Source: Candidatus Cloacimonadota bacterium
Lineage (GTDB): Bacteria > Cloacimonadota > Cloacimonadia > Cloacimonadales > Cloacimonadaceae
Length of the DNA: 64,000 nucleotides
Assembly (NCBI GenBank): GCA_012516855.1
Contig: JAAYWB010000016.1
Span: 1 to 64,000, forward strand
Direction: 5' to 3'
The position numbers and the translations under genes were made by a program. Below the pieces are notes generated by a model, which saw nothing but the letters and a program-made list of their open reading frames with translations, had not been told where the DNA came from and ran no database searches. This document shows positions 23,755 through 32,604 of this stretch, piece after piece; position 1 is the stretch's first letter; every line of letters starts with the position of its first letter.

Positions 23755-26646
23755 ATGAAGAGATATCTGATCCTCGCGGCGCTGTTGCCGCTTTGCCTGG
23801 GCCTTTGGGCAAACCAATACGTGGCCGGGATTCCGGTGAGGCTGATCCGCTCCCCGTTCCAGGAGGAAAGCCTGAACCAGGCTATGCGCCGGCTTTCGGA
23901 AGAGGGCTGCGCCATCCTGCATTACGACGCTGACCAGGCCATCGCCCTGGTGCCGGAAGGCAAATATCAGGATTACAGGCTGGCTGAACTTGACACAGCC
24001 CAAAAGCTATATCTGGTGGGAAAAATACCCGGCCAAAGCCGGCCTGAGCTTGGCGCTGGGGGCAGGCTGCTGCTTGAACTGGCCGACGCCTACCTTTTCG
24101 AGAGCCCGCTGGACGAAATCCAACTGCGGGAACAGATTACCCATCCCTTCACCCGGCTGGGCCTGGAGCCTATGCGCTTCTCCCAGACGGCTTTGCCTGC
24201 CGCTTCCCCGAGGGCCGCGAGGACGGACATTGACCAGATGGTCGCCCTGGTGAACGCCGCTTCCGTGCAGAGCACCATCCAGAGCCTGCAGGACTTCCAA
24301 ACCCGCTACGCGCGGGCAGACAACCGCCTCCAGGTGGCGCAGTGGATCCAGCAGAAATTCATCAGCTACGGGGTGACAGACGCGGTGCTGCAGCAATTCA
24401 TGTGGCAAAACACAATCCAATACAACGTTGTGGCCACCATTCCGGGGACGACCTACCCCAACCAGTACATCGTTGTGGGCGGGCATCACGATTCGATCTC
24501 GAACAACAGCGACCCCTACCTTTTCGCTCCCGGAGCCGATGACAACGCCAGCGGCAGCGTGGCCGCCCTGGAAATGGCTCGGGTGATGATGGCCAGCGGC
24601 TACCAGCCCCGCAGCTCGATCCGCTTTGTGACCTTTGCCGCCGAGGAATTCGGCCTCTGGGGCTCAAAACACCACGCCCACACGGCCAATCTGGCCGGCG
24701 AAAACATCCGCCTGATGATCAATCATGACATGATCGCCAACCAAAGCGGGCCCCAGCCCTGGCAGGTGTGTCTGATGCCCTACGACGGATCGATTGACCA
24801 CAGCGCCTACGCGGCCCTGATCACGGAGCAGTACACAGACCTGGATACCTATTACGGAGGCTTGAACAGCGGCAGCAGCGACAGCCATCCCTTCTGGCAA
24901 AACGGCTTTCACGTCATCTACTTTTTCGAGGATGAGTTCTCGCCAGTGTATCACACCTCCCAGGACGTCGTGGCCAACCTCAATCCCGCTTACTGCGCCG
25001 AGGTGATCAAGGCCTCCGTGGCCTGCGCTGCCTCCTTTGCTGATATGCCTTCCTCCCCGGTAGGCCTTTCCGCCCAGGATTGGGGCGACGGATCCACCAT
25101 CCTGCTGACCTGGGAAAACTTGAACGATCCCCTGATCAGTTACTACAATGTCTATTACAGCACGGTTTTTGGCGACTGGGGCGCGCCGCTCACCACTTCC
25201 AGCAACTATCTGTCGGTACAGGGCCTCACCCAGGGCCAGTTGTATCATTTCGCGGTGGGCTCCGTGGATAACTTTGGCAACGAAAGCTATCTGGTCTATA
25301 CCACAGCGATGCCGCTCTCCGTTCCGCTGCAGCCGCAAAACTTCATTGACCAGCCCCTTTATCAGAGCATCTTGCTGGATTGGGACGACAACCGCGAGCA
25401 TGACTTCGCCGGCTACAGGCTCTACCGCTCTTCACAGCCTGACGAGCTGGGACAGCAAATTGGCGGTTTGCTCACGGAAAGCGAATATCTGGACAACGAT
25501 GTGGTGGGTTCGCCAAGCTATTACTATTACAGCCTTTGCGCGGTGGACCAGGACGGCAATGCCAGTCCTTTCACCCAGGTTGTGAAAAGCCGTCCCGTTA
25601 CTCTGGACCAGGGTGTGCTCATCGTTGACGAAACCGAGGACATGGGCGGAACGAATCCCTTCATGCCCACCGATCAGCAGGCGGACGATTTTTACGCTTA
25701 TGCCAGCGCGAACTTTACCACCACAGAGCTTGACATCAATTCTCTGGATGAAAACCTGCGCCTGGCCGATATCGGAATCTACTCATCCATCATCTGGCAC
25801 GGGAATGACCAGGCCAGCATGGATTATCCTTATTTCGCGCGGGATGCCCTGAACCAGTACATTCAGGCCGGGGGCAACGTCTTCTTCAGCGTGTATTTCC
25901 CCTCGCTGGCTTTCGAGCTGAATGTCAACTATCCGGGCAATTTCAACAGCGATTCCTTTATCTACGACGTGATTGGGATCGCGTCTGCTGACTACTCCGG
26001 CAACGCAGCCCGTTTTCGCTTCGCCATCCCGGCCCAAGGCCAGATTCCCGCTGTGAGCGTGGACCCGGAAAAGACCTTGTCAGTCATGAACGGACATATC
26101 ATCCGCGTTGAAAGCATCGGCGCCAGCCCCGGTTGCGCCACCATCTACAACTATGGCACGGATTACGCTGACGACACGCCCCAGGGAGCGATGGCCGGCA
26201 TGCCGGTGGGGGTGCTGAACCTGAACCAGAGCGGCAAGGTCTGCGTGGTTAGTTTCCCGCTCTACAACATCTACCAGGATGACGCCCGGAACCTCATTGA
26301 TTATGTGCTGACGGAGTATTTCGGCGAAACCTTCAGCCCTGCTGAAGACCCCGGCTTGGCGCCTGCTGGCGGGATTAGTATCTCGACGAACCATCCCAAC
26401 CCCTTCAAAGGCGAAACCAGCTTCCGGCTGGAGCTAAAAAACAACACTCGGCCTGTGCTGGTGGAGATTTACAACCTCCGCGGCCAGAAAGTGAGATCCC
26501 TCTTTGTTGGCTACAGCCCCAAATCCGTGGTGCATAGCTGGGACGGCCTGGACGATTTTGGCAGCGCCGTCTCCAGCGGGATTTACATCATCCGCACCAG
26601 CCAGGATGGAGTTGCGGCACAGCGCCGGATCGCCCTGGTGAAATAG
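23755..26646 (+). CDS. Secreted M28-family zinc aminopeptidase with Fn3 domains and T9SS-type tail
   Basis: A 963-residue exported metallopeptidase. The ATG follows GGAGA; residues ~1-19 are a signal peptide. Residues ~20-160 form a propeptide-like domain. The M28 domain (~165-425) shows all expected ligands of the two-zinc site: His245 (GGHHDS), Asp262 (GADDNASG), Glu297/298 (AAEEFG), Asp325 (NHDMIAN) and His400 (VYHTSQ). Two Fn3-like domains (~430-630) follow, then a GATase/flavodoxin-like alpha/beta region with VLIVDETEDMGG (~635-860), and the tail from ~873 (NHPNPFKGE, IYNLRGQKVR, SSGIYIIR, ALVK). It likely trims N-terminal residues from peptides made by proteases such as the C25 enzymes nearby. 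Monocistronic. Confidence 0.92.
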   Translation: MKRYLILAALLPLCLGLWANQYVAGIPVRLIRSPFQEESLNQAMRRLSEEGCAILHYDADQAIALVPEGKYQDYRLAELDTAQKLYLVGKIPGQSRPELGAGGRLLLELADAYLFESPLDEIQLREQITHPFTRLGLEPMRFSQTALPAASPRAARTDIDQMVALVNAASVQSTIQSLQDFQTRYARADNRLQVAQWIQQKFISYGVTDAVLQQFMWQNTIQYNVVATIPGTTYPNQYIVVGGHHDSISNNSDPYLFAPGADDNASGSVAALEMARVMMASGYQPRSSIRFVTFAAEEFGLWGSKHHAHTANLAGENIRLMINHDMIANQSGPQPWQVCLMPYDGSIDHSAYAALITEQYTDLDTYYGGLNSGSSDSHPFWQNGFHVIYFFEDEFSPVYHTSQDVVANLNPAYCAEVIKASVACAASFADMPSSPVGLSAQDWGDGSTILLTWENLNDPLISYYNVYYSTVFGDWGAPLTTSSNYLSVQGLTQGQLYHFAVGSVDNFGNESYLVYTTAMPLSVPLQPQNFIDQPLYQSILLDWDDNREHDFAGYRLYRSSQPDELGQQIGGLLTESEYLDNDVVGSPSYYYYSLCAVDQDGNASPFTQVVKSRPVTLDQGVLIVDETEDMGGTNPFMPTDQQADDFYAYASANFTTTELDINSLDENLRLADIGIYSSIIWHGNDQASMDYPYFARDALNQYIQAGGNVFFSVYFPSLAFELNVNYPGNFNSDSFIYDVIGIASADYSGNAARFRFAIPAQGQIPAVSVDPEKTLSVMNGHIIRVESIGASPGCATIYNYGTDYADDTPQGAMAGMPVGVLNLNQSGKVCVVSFPLYNIYQDDARNLIDYVLTEYFGETFSPAEDPGLAPAGGISISTNHPNPFKGETSFRLELKNNTRPVLVEIYNLRGQKVRSLFVGYSPKSVVHSWDGLDDFGSAVSSGIYIIRTSQDGVAAQRRIALVK

Positions 26647-26667
26647 ATTTGCCATCCATCAATAAAT

Positions 26668-26695
26668 AAAGCCGGCAGAACGATCCGCCGGCTTT
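26668..26695. terminator. Bidirectional terminator between the M28 peptidase and argF
   Basis: A perfect 9-bp stem AAAGCCGGC/GCCGGCTTT (26668-26676/26687-26695) is followed by GTTTC on the plus strand and by TTTATTTATT on the minus strand. It can therefore serve both convergent genes. Confidence 0.85.
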
Positions 26696-26716
26696 GTTTC
26701 TATACGGTGGAGGTGA

Positions 26717-27718
26717 TCAGCTGCCGAGGGTGGCAACCATCACGGCCTTGATCGTGTGCATGCGGTTTTCCGCCTCGTCGAAGACAACGGACTGGGGCGA
26801 TTCGAACACTTCGTCGGTGACTTCCATGGCGCTGATTTTGAACTTGTCATGGATTTGTTTTCCTATGGTGGTCTTGAGGTCGTGAAAAGCCGGCAGGCAG
26901 TGCATGAAAAGGGTGGTGGGCTTACCGGTCTTTTTCATCATGGCGGCATTCACCTGATAGGGTTTGAGCAGCTTGATGCGCTCGGCCCAAACGCTGTCCG
27001 GCTCGCCCATGGAGACCCAGACGTCGGTGTAGATCACATCGGCGTTTTTCACGCCTTTGGCGATGTCGTCGGTGATGGTGATGGTTGCGCCGGTGGTTTT
27101 GGCCACATCCTTGCATTTCTTCAGCAGAGAGGCTTCCGGGAACAGGGCTTTGGGGCTCACAATGCGGAAGTCCATCCCGGTTTTGGCGCCGCCGATCATC
27201 AGGGCGTTGGCCACGTTGTTGCGTCCGTCGCCAACATAAACGAAGGTCATTTCGTTCAGCGGCTTGTTCAGATGCTCCATGGCGGTGAGGAAATCAGCCA
27301 GCACCTGGGTGGGGTGGTCTTGGTCGGTAAGGCCGTTCCAGACAGGCACGCCGGCGTATTTTGCCAGTTCTTCCACGATTTCCTGGCCGAAGCCGCGGTA
27401 TTCGATTCCATCATACATGCGGCCAAGAACCCGGGCGGTGTCTGCGACGGATTCTTTTTTGCCCATCTGGCTGCCGGTGGGGCCCAGATATGTAACGTGC
27501 GCGCCCTGGTCGAGAGCGGCCACTTCAAAGGCACAGCGGGTGCGGGTGCTGTCCTTTTCAAAGATAAGGGCGATGTTTTTGCCTTTGAGGCGTTGCTGCT
27601 CGGTTCCCGCGTATTTGGCTTTTTTCAGGTTCAGCGCGAGGTCCAGCAGAAATCCGATCTCCTGCGGCGAAAAGTCCATCAGGGTCAGAAAATGGCGGTT
27701 TCTAAGATTGCAGGGCAT
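26717..27718 (-). CDS. argF: Ornithine carbamoyltransferase
   Basis: Makes citrulline from ornithine and carbamoyl phosphate in arginine synthesis, or runs in reverse in arginine fermentation. At 333 residues it has the normal family length. Carbamoyl-phosphate binding is shown by STRTRC (~57-62), the domain core by [12 protein letters not shown], and the ornithine/catalytic site by WVSMGEPD and MHCLPAFHD. The ATG follows AAGGAG. The gene stands alone, with no other arg gene in the window, so biosynthesis and the arginine deiminase route cannot be told apart. Sequence motifs favour OTC over the N-acetyl- or N-succinyl-ornithine enzymes, which lack the standard SMG loop. Confidence 0.95.
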   Translation of the reverse strand: MPCNLRNRHFLTLMDFSPQEIGFLLDLALNLKKAKYAGTEQQRLKGKNIALIFEKDSTRTRCAFEVAALDQGAHVTYLGPTGSQMGKKESVADTARVLGRMYDGIEYRGFGQEIVEELAKYAGVPVWNGLTDQDHPTQVLADFLTAMEHLNKPLNEMTFVYVGDGRNNVANALMIGGAKTGMDFRIVSPKALFPEASLLKKCKDVAKTTGATITITDDIAKGVKNADVIYTDVWVSMGEPDSVWAERIKLLKPYQVNAAMMKKTGKPTTLFMHCLPAFHDLKTTIGKQIHDKFKISAMEVTDEVFESPQSVVFDEAENRMHTIKAVMVATLGS

Positions 27719-27935
27719 AATTTCTCCTTAGCTTGATTTTTGTCTTTGGATGCCAAAGAAATTAGCATAGCTTTCCCGGCAAGAAATTTTCCTTGTCTGT
27801 ATCGCGGCTTTGAAAAAAAGTGCATCCAGAGATTGTTTCACCCAATAAATAATGCAGGGAAAGCCTCTGAAATAGGTAAAGAATAAGAAGGCTATCCTGC
27901 CTGATGCAACTGGACACCTTTATTTTGAAGGATAT

Positions 27936-29195
27936 ATGAAGATAATGAAAGCAATTTGGACCCTCCTGCTGTTGCTTCCGCTGGCCCTGCTGGCGCAGCA
28001 ATACACCTTGGACGAACTGGTTGAGCACGGCTTGGTGAATAGCTACGGCATGCTGCGCGGCGAGCTTGCCTACGAAACCAGCCGCTCCAACCTCAGCAGC
28101 GCCACTTGGAACCTGCTGCCCGAGGCTGGCGTGAGTTTTGGCATCACCAATAATTTCTACCATCCAAACACCCCCGCGGCTTCTGACCTGAGCAGTCAGG
28201 CCGGATTTTCCATCAGCAAAACGATCAGCCTCAACGATGACGCCTGGTTCAACTACAGATACGCCAAGCTGGATGCGGAGAAGGCTGAACTGACCCGTCA
28301 AAGCAGCGCCAGCGCCTATGCCTACGGCGTTTTCACAGCTTATCTGGACGTGTTGAGCACCCAGCGCCAGCTTTCATCGTTGCAGAAGAACCTGGAAATC
28401 CAGACCCGCGTGTGGGAACAAGCCCAAGTGTTGAACCAACTGGGCAAGAACACCAGCTTCGACCTCAAGGAAAGCGAAATTGCCGTGATGAACGCCCGCA
28501 TCTCCATCCTGCAACTGGAAAACACCATCGCCACCAAGCGCGCCCAGCTCTTCAGCCTCGCCCGGATGGACGACGCCGGCTATGAACTGGCAGAACTGGC
28601 TCCGGATATGAACTATGTCCTGCCTCAGACCAGCCCTGAACAGAGCAACCAGGTGAAACTGCTCAAGGCTGACCTCAAACGTGGGGAACTGGGCCTCACC
28701 CAGAACTTCCTGAACTACTTTCCCCGCGTGAGCCTGGCCTACAACTTCAGCCGCAGCGTGGGTGGAGAAAACTTCGACTTCGATACCTACGGCACCAACC
28801 ACACCCTGGGCCTGAACTTCAGCTACTCGCTCTGGAACCAGTTCAAACAGGGCCAGACCAATAAACGCGGCGACCTTGCCCAGCGCCTGGCTGAACTGGA
28901 GATTCGTCAGCAGATCGATGAGATCAACCAGCAGTATGCCACCCTCAGCCAGGAACTGGCCTACCTGACCCGCCTGGACGAGCTTTACAGCGAAAAACTG
29001 GCTCAGAGCGAAAGCCAGATCCGCATTGCCGAAGAACGCTTCCGCCTGGGCCTGATCGAGCTTTTGGAACTGGACAAGACCCGCGTGGAATTCATCAATT
29101 CCGAAATCGCCTACAACAACAACCGCTACCAAATCCTTGCCCGCCAGGAAGCCATCAACAACCTGCTTTCCCAAAAGATCCAGGGCAAGTGGTAA
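27936..29195 (+). CDS. TolC-family outer-membrane efflux protein
   Basis: A 419-residue outer-membrane channel of a tripartite exporter. The ATG follows GAAGGA; the signal peptide covers ~1-21 (LLLLLPLALLAQ). The two family repeats are seen as long alternating helix segments with coiled-coil heptads (~130-200 and ~325-400) and strand segments such as VSLAYNFSRS and LGLNFSYSLWNQF. The C-terminal segment ERFRLGLIELLELDKTRVEF is typical of TolC-like proteins. Length is near the family norm. It begins the operon that continues with the adaptor, ATPase and permease; spacing to the adaptor is 13 nt. Confidence 0.9.
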   Translation: MKIMKAIWTLLLLLPLALLAQQYTLDELVEHGLVNSYGMLRGELAYETSRSNLSSATWNLLPEAGVSFGITNNFYHPNTPAASDLSSQAGFSISKTISLNDDAWFNYRYAKLDAEKAELTRQSSASAYAYGVFTAYLDVLSTQRQLSSLQKNLEIQTRVWEQAQVLNQLGKNTSFDLKESEIAVMNARISILQLENTIATKRAQLFSLARMDDAGYELAELAPDMNYVLPQTSPEQSNQVKLLKADLKRGELGLTQNFLNYFPRVSLAYNFSRSVGGENFDFDTYGTNHTLGLNFSYSLWNQFKQGQTNKRGDLAQRLAELEIRQQIDEINQQYATLSQELAYLTRLDELYSEKLAQSESQIRIAEERFRLGLIELLELDKTRVEFINSEIAYNNNRYQILARQEAINNLLSQKIQGKW

Positions 29196-29208
29196 TAAAG
29201 GTTACACC

Positions 29209-30570
29209 ATGAAAAAATACCTTAAATACGTCATCATCGCGCTGCTGCTCATCGCGGCGGCGATCGTTTTCATCCAGCTCCGCAAAAGCAGCAACCGACC
29301 CGAATGGAAGATTGACAGCCCCTCAAAAGGCACCATCCGTGAAGTCGTTACCGCCACCGGCTCCCTCAATCCCACCGTTCTGGTGGAGGTGGGCACCGAG
29401 GTATCCGGAACCATCAAAACCCTTTACAAGGATTTCAATGACAAGGTGAGAAAAGGCGAAGTGCTGGCCCGGCTGGATACAGAAATCCTGGCCGCCAGCG
29501 TGGAATCCGCCCAAGCTGAAGTGAACAAGGCCCGCGTTTCCCGTGACGAAGCGAGCATGGAATACAACAATAGCGAGACTCTCTTCAGCCGCGACATGAT
29601 CTCATCCTATGAACTGCAGAAAGACAAATACAGCCTCGACCAGGCCAAACTCAATCTGGCCACCGCCCTGCTAAGGCTGCAAACCGCTGAGAAGAACCTC
29701 AAAAACGCCACCATCACCTCGCCCATCGACGGCGTGATCGTTTCCCGCGAGGTTTCGGAAGGGCAGACAGTGGCTGCCAGCATGAACTCGCCCACCCTCT
29801 TCACCATTGCCAACAACCTGGATCAGATGGAGATCACGGCTAGTGTGGACGAGGCTGACATCGGCAAAATCTCCGTGGGTCTGCCGGTGGAATTCTCCGT
29901 GGATGCCCATGCCGGCCAGATGTTCACCGGCTCTGTGCAGCAGATCCGGCTGAAATCCGAAACCGAGCAAAACGTAGTCAGCTACAGCGTGATCATCGAT
30001 GCCGCCAACCCCGACCACAAGCTGCTTCCCGGCATGACAACCAACGTGACCATCATCACTCAGTCCAAGGAAAACGTGATCCGCATCCCTGAAACCGCCA
30101 CCCGCTTCACCCCCAGCAAGGAGGTGTGGGAGCTTTTTGGCCTCAAATGGGAGGATGACCTGATTCCCAATGCCCGCAAAGCAGCTATGGAAAAGGTGAT
30201 GGTCTCCGCTCCCGGCGGCAGGGCTCCATCCCGCGACAATCCGAGGCCGGACAGCGCCAAAGCCCCTTCCGGACGTCCTCCACGTGGGTTCCCCGGCGGT
30301 ATGCCCCCCGGCGGAATGCCCGGTGGAGTGAATCGTGGCGGAGGCAATGGCCGCAACGGCGGCTCCGCCCTGATCTGGGTGCTGAAAGACAAGACGCCGG
30401 AATTGATTATGGTGCGCACCGGAGTTTCCGACGGCGCTTTTGTGGAGGTGCTCAGCCCCCTTGATCCGGATACGAAGATCATCACCGGCGTGAACTACAA
30501 AGACCCCTCCCAGGCCAAGGTTAACAGCGCCCTCCAACAGGGCAGGCCCGGCATGGGGCCAAGGTTCTGA
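29209..30570 (+). CDS. MacA/HlyD-type periplasmic adaptor with Pro/Gly-rich insert
   Basis: A 453-residue membrane-fusion protein linking inner-membrane transporter and TolC. The start MKKYLKYV at 29209, 13 nt after the previous stop with an AAAGG site, replaces a longer reading from 29137 that would overlap that gene. A single N-terminal membrane helix (~7-22) precedes a barrel-sandwich domain (SGTIKTLYKDFNDKVRKGEVLARLD, ~70-95), a coiled-coil hairpin (~95-165), the second lipoyl half (ITSPIDGVIVSREVSEGQ, ~173) and a beta-barrel domain. Near ~340-395 a collagen-like Pro/Gly/Arg-rich stretch (GGMPPGGMPGG) interrupts the C-terminal membrane-proximal domain. That insert is not usual in MacA and may be flexible. 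Confidence 0.9.
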   Translation: MKKYLKYVIIALLLIAAAIVFIQLRKSSNRPEWKIDSPSKGTIREVVTATGSLNPTVLVEVGTEVSGTIKTLYKDFNDKVRKGEVLARLDTEILAASVESAQAEVNKARVSRDEASMEYNNSETLFSRDMISSYELQKDKYSLDQAKLNLATALLRLQTAEKNLKNATITSPIDGVIVSREVSEGQTVAASMNSPTLFTIANNLDQMEITASVDEADIGKISVGLPVEFSVDAHAGQMFTGSVQQIRLKSETEQNVVSYSVIIDAANPDHKLLPGMTTNVTIITQSKENVIRIPETATRFTPSKEVWELFGLKWEDDLIPNARKAAMEKVMVSAPGGRAPSRDNPRPDSAKAPSGRPPRGFPGGMPPGGMPGGVNRGGGNGRNGGSALIWVLKDKTPELIMVRTGVSDGAFVEVLSPLDPDTKIITGVNYKDPSQAKVNSALQQGRPGMGPRF

Positions 30571-30572
30571 GC

Positions 30573-31334
30573 ATGACGGCAAGAACCCTGCTCAGCGCGC
30601 GCGGAATCACCAAAACCTACACCATGGGCGAAATCCAGGTTCACGCCCTGCGCGGGATCGATCTGGACGTTCAGTCCGGTGAATTCATCGCCATCATGGG
30701 CGCCAGCGGCTCCGGCAAGACCACCTTCATGAACCTGATCGGCTGCTTGGACAAACCCAGCTCCGGAACCTACATCCTGGACGGCTACGACGTTCACGCC
30801 ATGAATGATGCCGAGATCACTCAGGTGCGCAACCGCAAGATCGGTTATGTGTTCCAGAGTTTTTACCTCTTGCCCCGCACCACGGCGCTGGAGAATGTGG
30901 AACTTCCCCTACTCTATTCCAAAAACATCCATGCCAAAGACCGCCGCGCCATGGCCCTCAAAGCTCTCGAAACTGTGGGCTTACATGACCGAGCTCGCCA
31001 TTTCCCTAACCAGCTTTCCGGCGGACAGCAGCAGCGCGTCGCCATCGCCCGCGCCATCGTCAACGACCCCGTGTTCCTGCTCGCGGATGAGCCCACGGGC
31101 AATCTGGACACCCGCACCAGCGTGGAAGTGATGGAATTTTTTCAGAAACTGCACGCCGAGGGCAAAACCATTATCTTGGTGACCCACGAATTCGACATCT
31201 CCCAATACGCGACCCGGATCATCACTTTCCGCGACGGGCGCATCATCTCCGATTTGCCCAATCCCGATCCCCGCAATGCCACTGAAGACCTGAAGAAGCT
31301 GCCCCGCCTAGATGACAGCGAGGAGGTGGCCTGA
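30573..31334 (+). CDS. MacB/LolD-type ABC transporter ATP-binding protein
   Basis: A 253-residue ATPase that powers the tripartite exporter. The ATG lies 2 nt after the adaptor's stop. Walker A is GASGSGKTT (43-51), the Q-loop region is [10 protein letters not shown], the signature is LSGGQQQR (148-155), and Walker B is VFLLADEPT (167-175), followed by the H-loop histidine in VTHEFD. Sequence around the signature ([14 protein letters not shown]) and length are typical of MacB/LolD/FtsE ATPases. In this organism the ATPase and permease are separate chains, unlike E. coli MacB, which is fused. The end overlaps the permease start by one base (TGATG). Confidence 0.94.
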   Translation: MTARTLLSARGITKTYTMGEIQVHALRGIDLDVQSGEFIAIMGASGSGKTTFMNLIGCLDKPSSGTYILDGYDVHAMNDAEITQVRNRKIGYVFQSFYLLPRTTALENVELPLLYSKNIHAKDRRAMALKALETVGLHDRARHFPNQLSGGQQQRVAIARAIVNDPVFLLADEPTGNLDTRTSVEVMEFFQKLHAEGKTIILVTHEFDISQYATRIITFRDGRIISDLPNPDPRNATEDLKKLPRLDDSEEVA

Positions 31335-32551
31335 TGTCTGTTTTCGGAATTCTCCGCATCGCCCTTAAATCCCTAACCCGCAATAAAACCCGCACCTTTC
31401 TGACCATGCTGGGCATCATCATCGGCGTGGCTGCCGTGATTACCATGATCGCCATCGGCCAGGGCGCCAAAAAGGTGGTGGACGACCAGATCAGCACCAT
31501 GGGCACCAATGTGGTCTCCGTGATGTCCAATTTCACGAACACCCAAAGCACTGCGCGCCAGGCTGCCGGCTCCGGCAACACCCTCGAAGAGGAGGACGTG
31601 GACGCCATCCTCGACAAAGTGGACGGAGTTCTTTACGCCTCACCGGTTTACAATACTTTCGGCCAGCTTAAATACGGCAACAACAACTGGCGCGGACGCA
31701 TCATGGGTGTGGACGTGGATTATTTCCTGATCCGCGATATGAAGATGGAATCGGGCGACTTCTTCTACCCCTCCGAGGTGGAGAGCGGCGCCAAGGTCTG
31801 TGTGCTGGGCAAAACCGTGGCTGACAACCTGTTCGTGGGTGAGGACCCAGTGGGCAAGATAATGCGCATCCGCAACATCCCCTTCACCGTGAAAGGCGTG
31901 CTCAAATCCAAGGGCCAGGGCACAATGGGCAACGATCAGGACGACATTGTCCTAGCTCCTTTTACCACAACCTCCACCCGACTCATCGGACACCGCTGGC
32001 GCTTCCTTACCATCATCGTTTCCGCCGTTTCGCAAGAACGCATCCCCATTGTTCAGGAAGATATCTCCAACCTCATGCAAGCCCGCCACAGCGGCACCAC
32101 CGCCGCAGATTTCATGGTGAGTTCCCAAACCGACGTGGCTGAGGCCGCCAACAGCGTTTCCAACACCATGACCGTGCTTCTGGCCAGCATCGCCGGGATT
32201 TCGCTGCTCGTGGGCGGGATCGGCATTATGAACATAATGCTGGTCTCGGTTACTGAAAGGATCAAGGAAATCGGCATCCGCATGGCCGTGGGCGCCGGAA
32301 AGCGCGACGTATTGCTCCAATTCATCATTGAAGCCATCACCATCAGCATCCTCGGCGGGCTCATCGGCATCGTCCTGGGCTGGGGACTGGCAGTGATCCT
32401 GGGCAAAACCATGGGCTGGAGCATCGTGGTGACCTCCTGGTCGATCCTGCTCTCCGTCGGCTTTTCCTGCGTCATCGGCATCTTTTTTGGCTGGTATCCT
32501 GCCCGCAAAGCAGCGAACCTGAACCTCATCGACGCCCTCCGCTACGAATAG
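31334..32551 (+). CDS. MacB-type ABC transporter permease
   Basis: A 405-residue inner-membrane permease. It has one N-terminal membrane helix (~20-42, TFLTMLGIIIGVAAVITMIAI), a large periplasmic MacB core (~45-270, with NTQSTARQA and LGKTVADNLF), then three C-terminal helices (~283-400) within an FtsX domain, including VGGIGIMNIMLVSVTERIKEIGIRMAVGA. It ends ARKAANLNLIDALRYE, the classic MacB end. The set TolC-MacA-ATPase-MacB forms one operon. Substrates of such pumps are macrolides, peptides, lipids or toxins; nothing in the window selects among them. Confidence 0.94.
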   Translation: MSVFGILRIALKSLTRNKTRTFLTMLGIIIGVAAVITMIAIGQGAKKVVDDQISTMGTNVVSVMSNFTNTQSTARQAAGSGNTLEEEDVDAILDKVDGVLYASPVYNTFGQLKYGNNNWRGRIMGVDVDYFLIRDMKMESGDFFYPSEVESGAKVCVLGKTVADNLFVGEDPVGKIMRIRNIPFTVKGVLKSKGQGTMGNDQDDIVLAPFTTTSTRLIGHRWRFLTIIVSAVSQERIPIVQEDISNLMQARHSGTTAADFMVSSQTDVAEAANSVSNTMTVLLASIAGISLLVGGIGIMNIMLVSVTERIKEIGIRMAVGAGKRDVLLQFIIEAITISILGGLIGIVLGWGLAVILGKTMGWSIVVTSWSILLSVGFSCVIGIFFGWYPARKAANLNLIDALRYE

Positions 32552-32604
32552 CGTTTGATCTTGCTTATAGGACTGACCTGTGTCCCAAAGTTGTTCCTGA
32601 CACC

